NCBI RefSeq assembly: GCF_026212465.1
Contig: NC_080058.1
Location: 17,096,636 to 17,160,635 of the forward strand
Direction: 5' to 3'
DNA length: 64,000 nt
DNA from: Amaranthus tricolor
Taxonomy: Eukaryota; Streptophyta; Magnoliopsida; Caryophyllales; Amaranthaceae
Below, piece by piece: positions 11,705 through 22,220 of the stretch. The notes below the pieces were generated by a model. The model was not told the DNA's origin, ran no database searches, and was given only the letters and a program-made list of their open reading frames with translations. Positions within the stretch are counted from its first letter, which is position 1, and each line of letters begins with the position of its first letter. The position numbers were made by a program, and so were the translations under genes.

Positions 11705-12433
11705 CTACTGGGTGTCTACTTTGACCCTAGTAATGCCACGCACTCTTTCATCTTGTGCAACAGATTTAAAGGCTTTATTTAACGAGGGCAAGGGGTCTTG
11801 AGACAACAAATTAGAACTCAAAGCTGCATAATATTCAGAATATAAACCAAGTAAGAATTGTTGAAGACGGTCCGCATCACGTCGAGCTGCGTGTTGCTTA
11901 CCAACATCACACATACAGTTTCCACAAGTGCAAACAATCAGAGGCTCATGTTTGTCCAATTCATCCCATAAAACAGATAATTTGCTATAATAAACGGCTA
12001 CAGACATAGTTTTCGTTTGTTCACAGCTATTGATTTCGGATTTTATTTGTTGAATACGGGGACCATAAACAAGACAAAATCGTTCGTGTAAATCATCCCA
12101 CAACTTTTTAGCATTATCATAATTAGAAAGCATTGATTTTACCTCCTAGTCAATAGTATTAATGAGCCAAGAAACGAGCATACAATGGATTGTCACCCAA
12201 TCATCCTTCGTACATGGTGGAACAAAACTCACAATTGATCCGTCCAGAAATCCGAATTTCCTCCGAGAGCACAACGCAATACGAATTGCGTGAGACCATT
12301 CATTGAAATTAGCAAGCTTTAAACAAATATTAGTGATGAAATCTCCCGGCCGATCTTGCGGTCCGACATAGAATGGTGAGGTAGACGGAATGTGTAACAG
12401 TGGCGGTGGGGAGGATGAATCGCCTTCCACCAT
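11705..12433 (-). pseudogene. gag: E4 gag (broken)
   Basis: ATG at 12433-12431. The N-terminal ~95 residues match the gag type found before UBN2 in several plant copia lineages. A UBN2 domain follows (LWDDLHERF, YYSKLSVLWDEL, LLGLYSEYYAALSSNLL). In-frame stops at 12146-12148 and 11705-11707 break it. The frame continues into the CCHC knuckles in the pol entry. Confidence 0.85.
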
Positions 12434-12633
12434 GATTGCACAGAGAGGGAGAACGATAATCGCAGATGGGCGGTGTAGAGGCTTCTAGAGAATGAAATTA
12501 ATGGGTATTCACAGAGAGAAATTAATGATTGCACAGAGAGAAGAAGAAAGGTAGCCGCCAAGAATGAAATGGGTATTCAGAAAAAAAAAAAAGAGAGAGA
12601 AGAAAGAAGGGCACGTGAAAAAATTAGGTTATT

Positions 12634-12646
12634 GGCTCCAATACCA
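12634..12646 (-). other. E4 primer-binding site
   Basis: The minus strand reads TGGTATTGGAGCC, two bases from the copia consensus TGGTATCAGAGCC. It immediately follows the LTR boundary. Confidence 0.75.
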
Positions 12647-12827
12647 TGTAGAAATTAATGGCATGCACCAAAAATTGTCCCTGGTTTATTATGTACTGCT
12701 TCTCCATAAATAATACAATGAAAGATAAATTAGGCAAAAGATAAATTAGGAAATACTCCTAAATTACCGTAACCAAATTAGTAAATACTCCTAAATTACC
12801 TTAACTCTATCATATGAGATATTTACA
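12647..12827 (-). repeat. E4 5' LTR (short)
   Basis: Starts TGTAGAAATTAATGG at 12647 on plus. The right boundary is estimated at ATTTACA (about 12827), the imperfect complement of TGTAGA. It contains short repeats of AATACTCCTAAATTACC. No second LTR remains for comparison, so the right boundary is uncertain. Confidence 0.5.
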
Positions 12828-13727
12828 CAATAATATCGCAATAAAGTGTTATCCTTTTTTTCAAAACCAACACCAAATAACCGAACCCTTATCTGATTCC
12901 GTTACCTTTTATAGAAAATAACCCAACCTAACAGCCCCTGAGGGTTTTGTGATTGCTTATAGTGGGTTGTTTGAAGGGTTTGGTCCATCAACCTAATAAT
13001 TACTTATTGGACTATTTTTAAATATAGCTTACATAAATTTGAACTATTTTTATAGATTAATTGTTTTTAATTATAAGGGAAGGATTTGACTACTGCTGCA
13101 CCAAGATGGTATAGCTTTATGCCTCTATAGATATACGCAATAATTCAAAGTGGCAAATATAATCAATCTTTGAATTTTGATGGAATTGTAAAAGTTGTCG
13201 CCATCGAACGTTTTGCCAACCCACCATTTCCTTTTTTTTAAATCATTTTCTAATTTGAAAATACATTCTTTTTTTTATAAAAATCTCATCCATATATTTT
13301 AATCATTCATGTATTATTAAACAAAGGAATTAGATCAATCAAAGAAGCAACAACACTCTATTCCCTCTGTCCCTTTCATTTTTATCATTTGCCACAAATA
13401 TGAAAACTTATTAAGTCATATAGAATACACATTTAAAAGGATGGATGAAACATAATTACACTGAAGAAAAAAGAAAAACTTATATAACAAAGAAATTAAT
13501 AAAATACATTTAGGTATATTAACTTTATAGATCACTAAATTTTATACACTACATAAGTGCTTTATTAATAGCTAACAAATATCATGCCTTTTATTGATTG
13601 GTAAAATATTTTTTAATTTTACAAGAAATGAAAGAATATAAATTATCTTCCAAATGGGCACGATATAAGCGAAAACAGATTCTAAAATCAAAACGGGAAA
13701 AACAAATTGCAGCTCCTTCCAATAAAG
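12828..13727. other. AT-rich gene-free spacer
   Basis: Nothing coding. A CCCTCTGTCCCTTTCATTTTT motif at about 13361 resembles a MITE end, but I could not find a convincing partner terminus. Confidence 0.5.
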
Positions 13728-13935
13728 GTTACACCTCGGCCCCTCTGACCGGTGGTGAATACTTATAGAGACTGTAGACTAACCTTACAGACCAACACAA
13801 CTCTTTCTAGCGCACTTTAGTCTCACTCGTGCGCGCCCGGGAAAACTTCCCATGAGGTCACCCATCCTAAGATTGCTTCCCACCAAGCACGCTTAACTGT
13901 GGAATTCTTACCAAATGGACTCCCATGAAAAGAAA
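13728..13935 (-). repeat. Cassandra-like LTR fragment carrying a 5S rRNA-derived region
   Basis: On the minus strand, AGTTAAGCGTGCTTGG…TAGGATGGGTGACCTC matches the internal control region of plant 5S rRNA (box A, intermediate element, box C). The 5S 5' half is eroded. Downstream the sequence does not continue as 5S; it runs AAGTGCGCTAGAAAG … GGGGCCGAGGTGTAAC, the kind of tail seen in Cassandra LTRs. Cassandra is the plant TRIM element whose LTRs carry 5S sequences. Only one partial LTR is seen, with no primer site, internal region or second LTR. A plain 5S pseudogene is less likely because of the LTR-like tail. Confidence 0.7.
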
Positions 13936-15144
13936 ATGCACTTTGTTAATATGAATAATCTATGAATCCTTTTTCAAGCTAAATATCAGTTATTACATAT
14001 TAATCACTATACAAACAAAATTTCTGGAACAATATTTAAAAATTTGTGTTATTTGATATGATGCGAATATTTTTACATATACAATTCAAGACGTGGAAAC
14101 AAATTCGTCAACAATAAAAAATAAAAAGTAAATTAAAAAGAATAGCAACATCAAGTTTAGAAATACCAATTTCTTCGCAAAATTGTATCAAAAATAGCGA
14201 GTATCTTTATAAATATTACTTTACGTAGCACGTTGTGATTCCTGCACATATGCCTAATTTTTAATTAAAATTAAACATTTTTACTAAACATCACACGATT
14301 CAAAATATCCAATCATACAAGGAGTGTATGCTTCCAAAACAGCTCGACAAGTTCGTACAGAAATTCAAAGTTGAAAGCGAAGTCATAAAAATGGAATCGT
14401 GAATTTAGATGGTAAGTTTACAATTATAATTTAATTTTTAACTATTAACAAAATATCTTAAGGTTATCTATTAAAATAATCTATGGAACCAATAATTGTA
14501 TTTAACGGGTACGCACCAAAACATCAAGAACAAACACAAGCACAAAGAATATATATATCCATCAAGTGATGGAGAATTTCTTAATCTTGTGAGAGCAGTT
14601 ACAAGTAGTGTCTACAAAGGTCTACTGCAATTGATCTTCTTTCATTTTGATTATGGCATAACAAAAAACAAATAAAATTAATAATATATTATTACACATT
14701 TTTAATATTATCAACACGTAACGTAATAATTTCTAATGTACAACAATATGCAGGTACGACATCAGTAACTCCTGAACAAGGTTTCGTAAGTCTTAACAAT
14801 TCCACAATTGATCATGGTTTGCTTAAATAGAAGCTCAACTCAAAATGAAGAAAATTTGAATCCTCAAAAAACAGACCAATCTAATGAAGGTAAGAATATT
14901 GTTCTATTTATTTAAAAAATAAAATAAAACATAAATTCATTAAATATGTCTATAATAATTCAGATTGATTTATTTTATGAAATTAACTTTAAGTATATTA
15001 AATTATTAGTTATGTAGATTGCATTGAGAAAACTCAAGAAAGGAACACGAGTATTCAAAAATAATGAAATAATAAATTAAATAATATTTATAAAATTTAA
15101 AATTAAAATACTTATATATCCATTCATAAATTCTATTTATAATA
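13936..15144. other. AT-rich spacer, possibly decayed Helitron flank
   Basis: No recognisable gene. It could contain 5' exons or introns of the Helitron gene that becomes recognisable at 15145, but nothing here can be translated convincingly. Confidence 0.4.
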
Positions 15145-15480
15145 GGTTATTGGGATATTGGCAAACCTGATTTTAAGTGCAATTAATGTGGTGTAAAAAT
15201 GTGGAATGTTGAACGAGAAGGTAAACATTGTCCAACAAAAAACTCACCTTTTCATTATGCTGTATGAAAGGAAAAATTGAACTGCCATACTTGATACAAC
15301 CCTTGACATACCTAATAGATTTGTTTAATAGAAACGATGAAATTAGTAGAAAGTTTCTTAAGAACGTTCGTGGTTACAAAATGATGTTTCCCTTCATATC
15401 AATAGGAGGATAGACTGAAAACGGAGTGAATCACTGACGAGGCACTTATAATTTCACAATAAGATCGGACCTACATTAGT
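15145..15480 (+). pseudogene. Helitron replicase-helicase N-terminal fragment
   Basis: The conceptual protein shows YWDIGKPDFKCN-stop-CG…MWNVEREG, then SLCCMKGKIELPYLIQP, KNVRGYKMMF and a decayed GTYNFTI. This is the order conserved in plant Helitron proteins upstream of the Rep domain (a D-x-G-x-P, C-x2-C, FSLCC-x-G-x-I-x-LP pattern). It has an in-frame stop near 15184, one frameshift near 15240-15250, and stops near 15410 and 15435. The matching Rep part lies at 31995-32667 on the same strand. Confidence 0.7.
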
Positions 15481-16064
15481 CTAGATTCATGTGACTAATG
15501 TAGTTTGATTAGATAATATTTTTAATTGTACTATTCAATATAATGATTATATTAAGTTTTATAACCCCTACCATTATTTCTCATTAAGTGATGGACTTTA
15601 TGAGAATTTTTAATCCTCTTTATAACCAACTATTGATGTATTTGAAAGTCCACTTGAAAGGTATCCAAAACATAAATTCAATGCTATAAATATATCGGAT
15701 CATGATGAGTAATAAAAAAGGAAAACCATAGTTGTGAGTTATTTTTGCAGGTGATTAATTATGTTATAAAACAAAAATTTTCCCATTGTTAGTTATATTG
15801 TTTTAAGGATTAACATCTTATTGAGAAAGAGAATGAGGCTGAATACAAGAGTTTTATACACATAAAATCTGTTTAAGAAAGATTCTTAAATGTCGTACTA
15901 GGATACATGGTCTTATGAGACATTGTTGGTGGACTTCTTTAAAGGAAATTCATTTGTGGTCCTTGTCTTGTGGTTATACTTTGCTAGTGGATTCACGCAA
16001 TAAAGGTATAATTTCTGATCTCGATATTTACTTGTTTCATTTCATTTCAATAATTGGATCTTGG

Positions 16065-16069
16065 GAAGG
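16065..16069. repeat. Target-site duplication GAAGG (left)
   Basis: Perfect 5-bp match with 19679-19683 flanking the solo LTR. Confidence 0.9.
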
Positions 16070-18489
16070 TGTAACACCCCGAGATTTTCTGTTGTCATTA
16101 ATGAATATTTTAATGACTTCTGGGTATTTTATAATGATACTAAATTAATTTTGAAGTAGTTTTAATAAATTCCTTTCATATAAGAATTTAAATATTAACA
16201 TATATTTATATTAAAAATACAATTACGATTCTAAATAAAGGGGTTCGAATCAAAATAATTATTTTATTTAAAATGTGTGAGCATACGGAGGTGAGTTCTT
16301 AATTGGGCCTCGCAAGAAGAGGAATCTAGATAAATAAATAAATAAATAAATAGATAAATAATATAAAAGGATGTGTTAGGGTTGTGAGTACTCCTTCCCT
16401 CGCTCACAAAAACGTCATGCCTCTTCCTCCCCCTCTCTTTTCTCTCTTCTCCCCTCTCCCTCACTGCTGATCCACGAAACCACCAACCAGCAGCCCAGCC
16501 GCGGTGGCAACCGGTCTCCCACAACACCACCGCTCTTCCCTCTCTCCTCCTTGTGACGCAGCTGCTTCTTCCCCTTTAAACAGCCATGACAGCAGCAGCC
16601 TAGGGTGATGCATTTGCTGTGCGTGCCGCCAGCCACAGTGGCCAATTTGGGGTCCTCTCTTCTACCGGTTCGGTCCCGTGCCACCACTAGCACAGCCTTA
16701 ACTTACCTCTTTCCCCTTTTTGCTAGTTTTAACATTTTGAGCCATCTCCTCTTTTCTCTAATTTATTTTTCTAGCTTTTAATTAGAGTTTTATAAGTGTA
16801 TTGAGTTTGAGGTTGGTTGTGTTAATTTCATTGAATCTTTTTGTGGGTAAGAATTTGATTGATGAATTAAACATGTTTATAACTTAGGGTTTGATGTGTG
16901 ATTTGAAATTATGGGTTATGTGTTGGTTTTGTATTAGTTTCTATGAATCTTAGTATGGGTACTAATTAAACATGTTATCAATGAACATGAAACGATTAAG
17001 GCTTGGATTTAGAGATGAAATTACTAATAATGTGTTATATACTATATTTTGGTGATGATTGATTAAATAACTTTAAAAGTTGTTTTGAGATTTGTTCGAT
17101 TGATTATTATTGTGAATAATTAGTAATGGTGATGATGTTAGTTGACTATGAAAGTGATTTTGATTGATTAAATTGAGAATAATAGCTAGTAATTGTTGTG
17201 GTTTAATTGTTGTGAATTACAAATACCCTTATTAGGTTGTTATTGAAGTTATAGATACTTGATATTAGTAAGCCAAGAGCATAATGTCAACTTATCGTCG
17301 ATGGTTGCTAAAGTTAATTGTCATGTTGTTTTGGCTATAGTTCTTAATAGCTTTAGAGAATGTAACAAATGATATCGCGATACGATAACTCTAAGATTTG
17401 CCTTATCGTTATATTAATGTTATATTAAAATTGTAAAAATTAGTTGTGATTAGTTATTTTTTGGTAACGCGAGCCGATATGCTCAAAATTAGTTAATGTA
17501 AAGAAACGATTCACACATACTTCTACTTTAAATTGATGGAAAGACTTATGTTGTGTTGAGTTAATGATTTTGACTTGTATTGAATGAGTTGTGTACGTGC
17601 TAGAGTAGTCGGAAACTCATGTTGAATGGGTGATAGCGGTTACTTTGGTATTTATTTTGGTATGGCAAAGTAGTTAAGGGAACTTATTAGTTCTACTCAT
17701 AACATATATAGGTGCCCATTTTGTAAGAGGAAAGTAGAGCCTTAGTCGGGTGATTTTGTGACTTTTGATCGTGCAGTGACGCTTACAGGTACGTACACGC
17801 AGTAACTAACCCTTAGATGCAATTTGCTTTAAGAAATCATTGTTTATTGTGATGTATGCATTGCATCGAAACTTTGAGGTACTAGTGAGTACACTTTATA
17901 TGAAGAACTATCAACTATGAAATCCTTGCGCTTAGAATAGTTTAGAGAATGAGAGTGTTAATAGAAGGCGAGAACTACCCCCTTATCTATTTAAGAATTG
18001 GATTATGCCTTTCTTGGAGTTAGAATAACTCCTTTAGAGGTGAATTTCATATTTTGATGAGTGGCTTAGTGGGTTTTGGCGTGCTGCTATCCCAGGGCGC
18101 TGATTATTAGTCGATAGTGGAATTCATTCTCATCTGATAAAGTATTAGATTATAATTAGCTGGCGTGACTCAACTGGATTATGTCCGGTTGATTTAGTAG
18201 TCCCCTAGGTGAGGTTCAATGGGACCACCGTAAGGGGGGTATGAGCATGCTTGGGTCACTGGGCGCCGGATGGCTGATACCGCCCCTTGACCGAGGTGTT
18301 ACCATGCGGGCCTTGCAAAACCAAATATGGTGTCCTCTTCACTGGTTTAGAACCCCAGTGTGTTAGTTTTTCCCGAAGGTAGAACCCGAGAGGGTCAGCT
18401 GGAGGGCGCATGAGCTCGTACTTTGCCATGGGCGCCGGATGGCTGATAACGCCCTTCGCCGTGTCACTATGCCAGGAAGTAGAGAAAGA

Positions 18490-18665
18490 TCCACTGATAG
18501 AAAGTTATTCAGTGATAGAAAATTTATTTATTAATTGAAAGTTATTTAATGATAGAAGGTTCATTCTTTGATAGAAAAGCTTACACATTGATAGAGAGTT
18601 TACTTTTTGATAGAACATTTACTCATTAATAGAACATCTACTTATTGATAGAATAGTTTATGCTA
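18490..18665. repeat. Degenerate TTGATAGAA tandem repeat inside the solo LTR
   Basis: About nine copies of (T/A)(C/T)(A/T)(T/C)TGATAGAA-like units, spaced roughly 17-22 bp apart. Confidence 0.7.
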
Positions 18666-19604
18666 GTGAGAAGTGTGCCTAAGTTAAGTTACCTCAAGGG
18701 TATTACAGACTATGATCACACTTACCTTAAGATAAACAAGCTCTATAAGGTCATGTGTTAGATATTCTGTTAATGCCTTGGTCGAGTTGATATTACACGT
18801 GTTTTGCAAGAGTTTATGTTTGAAAAGAGGAGCGTGAAGACCTGCATTCTACCCAAGAACACATGGTTCGGGTTGGAAAGCACGTAATGAAATTAAGAAG
18901 TATAAGTGGCCGATAAACGGTTACTATCTGTGGTTGCGTTTTATGAAATCATCTTATGTTGTTTTATGATATAATGCTATCTAGTAGTTGGCATTATTAT
19001 ATTTGATGCTAGTTACTGACGCGTACGTGTTTGTCTTTATGTTTGATTGTTGATGACTTTCTATGATTGTCCTGCTATGACACATTGGCCTTTGGTCTAA
19101 TGTCGAGCAGCAGGAGGATCATAGATAAGCGTAGTGGGTATTGGAGCTTCTTTTGCATTGCATTGCATTTGGGGAGAGTGATGAAGGCGAAGTATAACCT
19201 GGTCATACCGCTATCTTTCGATTTTGTAGCTCTTGTTATCTTTTGTAATCTTTGGTTGTATATGTTTTGTTATGAGGCCTTGTGTCCTCCCTCGTATATT
19301 TGTATTTCTGCTGCGTAGTTTATAACTCTGTATGGTTTTAAGGAGTTAAATCTTTTTAAAATGCAAACGTCGACACTGGAACCACAATCCATGTTTGGCA
19401 TACTGATTTGAGTAGCCGGTGACGAATCATTCCGCCGTGACATAGTTTTGATATGCCGTTGGTGCCTTTACTTTATTTGCTTCTAAATAACTTTTGTTTT
19501 TCTACAAAGGTGCATAGTTTTAAGGCAGATGCTGCAGAAATTTCCACTCACCTTTTTAAAGTTAATATTTAACGTTTATCTAAATTCTCTTCCTTTTTCT
19601 TTTA

Positions 19605-19678
19605 TGTAACACCCGAATTTCCTCCCGTCCTTTACGGTTTTGGTTTTGTTAAGGGGTCGGAAATTCTGGGGTGTTATA
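19605..19678. repeat. 74-bp imperfect hairpin at the LTR end
   Basis: The left arm TGTAACACCCGAATTTCC pairs with the right arm (GGAAATTCTGGGGTGTTATA). It is the terminal part of the solo LTR and is homologous to the 96-bp foldback at 48554-48649. Confidence 0.75.
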
Positions 19679-20148
19679 GAAGGTTTTAGTTTTCAGCATG
19701 TTAAAAGTTAATGGTACTTTAACCCCATAATTATGAGCACGGGAAGTATACATATATGAGCTGTTGTGGACTTGGTTAGTTTATTTCAAACTATATTTTT
19801 AGGTTATACATAAGAAATCAAACAATGCTATTTTTTGTTAGATATTTCAATAGTAGATTTTAATTTTAATGTACAAATGAAACATATTCAATAAAAAATC
19901 ATGAAAACCGAGTCATGGTCTACCATTTATGTTTCACGTTTTTTATGTCTCATGTCAAATTGTAGTGTGTCAAGTCATATAGTGAACAACGACGTGCCAT
20001 GTGATAACAGGCTTGACCACCCAAAAAAGCTATCTAGTCATTGAAATTATGTCATGTTGGACATGACCATCTCAGACATTTTGAAGGTCATGAGCAAAAA
20101 ATATAAAACATAGATCCTTTAAAATCAAACATGTGCCCCATTATGTAA

Positions 20149-20459
20149 GGGTGTGTTTGAATGGAAGGAAATTGAGGGAAAGGAACGGTTAGGGATTTTG
20201 AGGGATGAGGAATCCCTTGTTTGGATAATAAAATGAAGGGGGAGTGATTTGAAGGGATTATATGAATAGTTTTTGTTAAGGTATCAATCTTTCCAACGTT
20301 TCAAAAATTTAAAGGGAAAACTCTTATCATTCTTTTTTTCCCTTCCATTCCCCACTAAACAAACAAGAGTTATTTCCCTTTCATTTTTCTTTCCTTCTTG
20401 TCTTTTGCTACTTTCCCTTTCCTTCCTTTTCTTTTCTTCTTAAAATCCAAACATAGTGT
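20149..20459. mobile_element. MITE-like element with GTGTTTG(A/G)ATGG-type ends
   Basis: Starts GGGTGTGTTTGAATGGAAGG. The right end is CCAAACATAGTGT, an imperfect complement. The AAGGAAATTGAGGGAAAGG-rich left half faces a TTTCCCTTTCCTTCC-rich right half, giving a foldback of about 310 bp. The target duplication is unclear, so superfamily is not assigned. Confidence 0.5.
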
Positions 20460-20963
20460 ATATGAATAAAACATTGTTTATTAATGAAGTAATAAAACAT
20501 AATTAAATTTCAAAATCAATCATAATTCATCACTTACAACAATAAATGATCAATAAAACAATACTTTTTTTTATTTATGTATCGTCATATTGTCTAATTT
20601 TTTCATTTGATGGAACATATGAACACTTGGATCTCGACCCTTCCACCACATTGTAATGCAAGTACAACTGGTCACAAACACAAAGATGGACTCTTAAAAC
20701 AACCTTAATCCCCATCAATCTCTGTATTTAATCTTATTGTGTTCACATTTTTCATATTTATTCTCTTTTGCTATAAATTAACCCCATCAATCTCCCAGTA
20801 GAATTGCAAAATCCCAATTACAAAAATTCCAAAATGTGTATTGAAGAAAATAAGATAAATTTTTTAGGTTTTATTTTTTAGGATTATTATTAGTTGTTTC
20901 CTCCTTAATAGCAAGGTTGTTTATAAGCGTTTTAGGACAATCCTCTAATATAAATAGATGTTG

Positions 20964-20968
20964 TAATT
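20964..20968. repeat. E2 target-site duplication TAATT (left)
   Basis: Identical to 31395-31399 on the other side of E2. Confidence 0.95.
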
Positions 20969-22151
20969 TGTTGGCTCTTAAGGTTTTGATGATGACTTCA
21001 CTTTTAAATAAACAAACATATTTTAGAGATTGTTTTGTAGGTGAATATCCGATTTTGTTGAAATCGTTGATGAAGCCTATGACTTGGTTCGTGGAAGTTG
21101 TACGTGTCTTAAAATATTCAAGAAGTTAGATAAGTACTTAGGAAGTTAAAGGTTGACAGACGGTCTACTGTTCCTAAAATGAATAATCTAACAGAAGTTG
21201 AAGCTGGAGACAGTACGCTGTTCCTACGTAGCAGGTTTGGAGAAAATCATCGACTGAAAAATTGCAGTTATTTTATTATTCTGTTTTTAGTTGATGTAAA
21301 CGGTTAAATCTTAAATTAGTTACTTAAATTAATTAGTAAGTTAATTGGCTAAACTATTTTTAGGTTATCTAAAAATAGCCTAAGACTTTTTCTTCTTAAG
21401 ATTAAGATCTCCTATTTTTTAGGATCTTGTGCTTTTAATTCTTATGTTGTTTTTAGCTTGAGGAAACCGCTTTTCTCTTTGAGCAAATTATAGCCGGACA
21501 TTTATTTATTGGCAATTCCACTACCTTTTGTTTTGAGAACGTGGATGATAGTGGGAGGTGTGTCTAAGGTAACTGCTGGCTGTTCCCACTATAAATAGGA
21601 GGAACTTTGCTCAAACCGTGAATCCATCCAAGAGTGTCATTAAAGGGAGATCATTTAAGAAAAATATTTTCTGTTTTTAAATGCCAATTAATTTATTATA
21701 TTTTTCTTAAGTAATTATTTTAATTTTTATCTTCTTGAGAATTGGCCTTGTAAGGGTTATTGAGTGATTTGTTGTAATTAGACTCATGAGAAGTCTAAGG
21801 GAATAGAGAAGTGAAACGTGAGAAGAGAAAGAGAAGGAGAAAGTAGAGAAAGAGAATTAGGCCTAGAGTAGAGAAGCTTCAAGTGAAGCAAACTGTTTTA
21901 TGTAATTGTTTTTGATTGCCTAAAACATAGTGAGAATTTAGAAATGCCGGGGGCTCGTGGTTTTCCTTCTTATTAGGCCAAGAAGGTTTCCACGTAAAAT
22001 CTTTGTCTCTTTTTTATCTCTTGCTTTTTAAGTTTAAGCTTTATTTTGATTGTTAAAATTCCGCAAATTAGAAGAAAAACTAAGTAAAGCTAGTTACACA
22101 ACAATTCACCCCCCCTCTTGTTGCATTCGACCATCTTCGTGTATTTCAACA
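20969..22151 (+). repeat. E2 5' LTR
   Basis: 1183 bp, from TGTTGGCTC to TTTCAACA. TATA box TATAAATA at 21590-21597. A purine-rich GAGAAAGAGAAGGAGAAAG leader at about 21820-21856 and a C-run near 22110 also mark the R/U5 part. Nearly identical to 30210-31394. Confidence 0.95.
21590..21597 (+). promoter_or_regulatory. E2 5' LTR TATA box
   Basis: TATAAATA in a GTTCCCACTATAAATAGG context. The same box occurs in the LTRs of E3 (50374, 59334) and in E1 on the minus strand (3993-4000), so it is the likely family promoter. Confidence 0.75.
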
Positions 22152-22153
22152 AT

Positions 22154-22165
22154 TGGTATCAGAGC
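22154..22165 (+). other. E2 primer-binding site
   Basis: TGGTATCAGAGC, two bases after the 5' LTR; exact match to the tRNA-iMet-type site of plant copia elements. Confidence 0.95.
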
Positions 22166-22220
22166 CCTGTACCTCATTTAATCAGGAAACCCTGAGAGCA
22201 GTATCTTGTTCCTTGGCAAG

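Larger units (their letters stand above)
9217..12827 (-). mobile_element. E4: truncated Ty1/copia element, non-Sirevirus lineage
   Basis: On the minus strand the order is short LTR (~180 bp), primer-binding site, gag, protease, integrase and the first ~100 residues of RT, cut at about 9217. The palm domain with YVDD, RNase H and the 3' LTR are gone. The gag N-terminus (FNEWSHAIRIAL…KFGFLDGSI) is of the Retrotran_gag_3 type, unlike the gag of E1-E3. Short LTR, different gag and different protein sequence mark another copia lineage, which I do not name. Confidence 0.85.
16070..19678. repeat. 3.6-kb solo LTR, gypsy/chromovirus-like
   Basis: Starts TGTAACACCCCGAG at 16070, ends GGGGTGTTATA at 19678, and is flanked by GAAGG on both sides. 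The absence of an internal region between perfect 5-bp duplications is the signature of LTR-LTR recombination. The TGTAACACCC…GGGTGTTACA type of termini and great length recall Tekay-type chromovirus LTRs; that assignment is by resemblance. Inside are a repeated GGGCGCCGGATGGCTGATA block (about 18263 and 18430), a TTGATAGAA-based degenerate tandem repeat, and a 74-bp hairpin at its right end. Open frames inside have no recognisable product. Confidence 0.85.
19684..20968. other. AT-rich spacer with a MITE-like element
   Basis: No gene. The one recognisable repeat is the element at about 20149-20459, listed separately. Left and right flanks are plain AT-rich DNA, possibly eroded Helitron sequence. 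Confidence 0.45.

Noticed and set aside
13361..13640. Stowaway-like MITE suggested by CCCTCTGTCCCTTT
   Set aside because: No complementary terminus or TA duplication could be found.
13728..13935. Functional 5S rRNA gene
   Set aside because: The 5S 5' half is degraded, a key middle segment differs, and there is no T-run terminator or tandem arrangement.
16264..16693. Minus-strand open frames inside the solo LTR
   Set aside because: GC-skewed leader-like part of the LTR; no recognisable domain, and the two frames overlap each other.
19067..19318. 83-codon open frame as a host gene
   Set aside because: It lies inside the solo LTR, is of unremarkable composition and has no domain.
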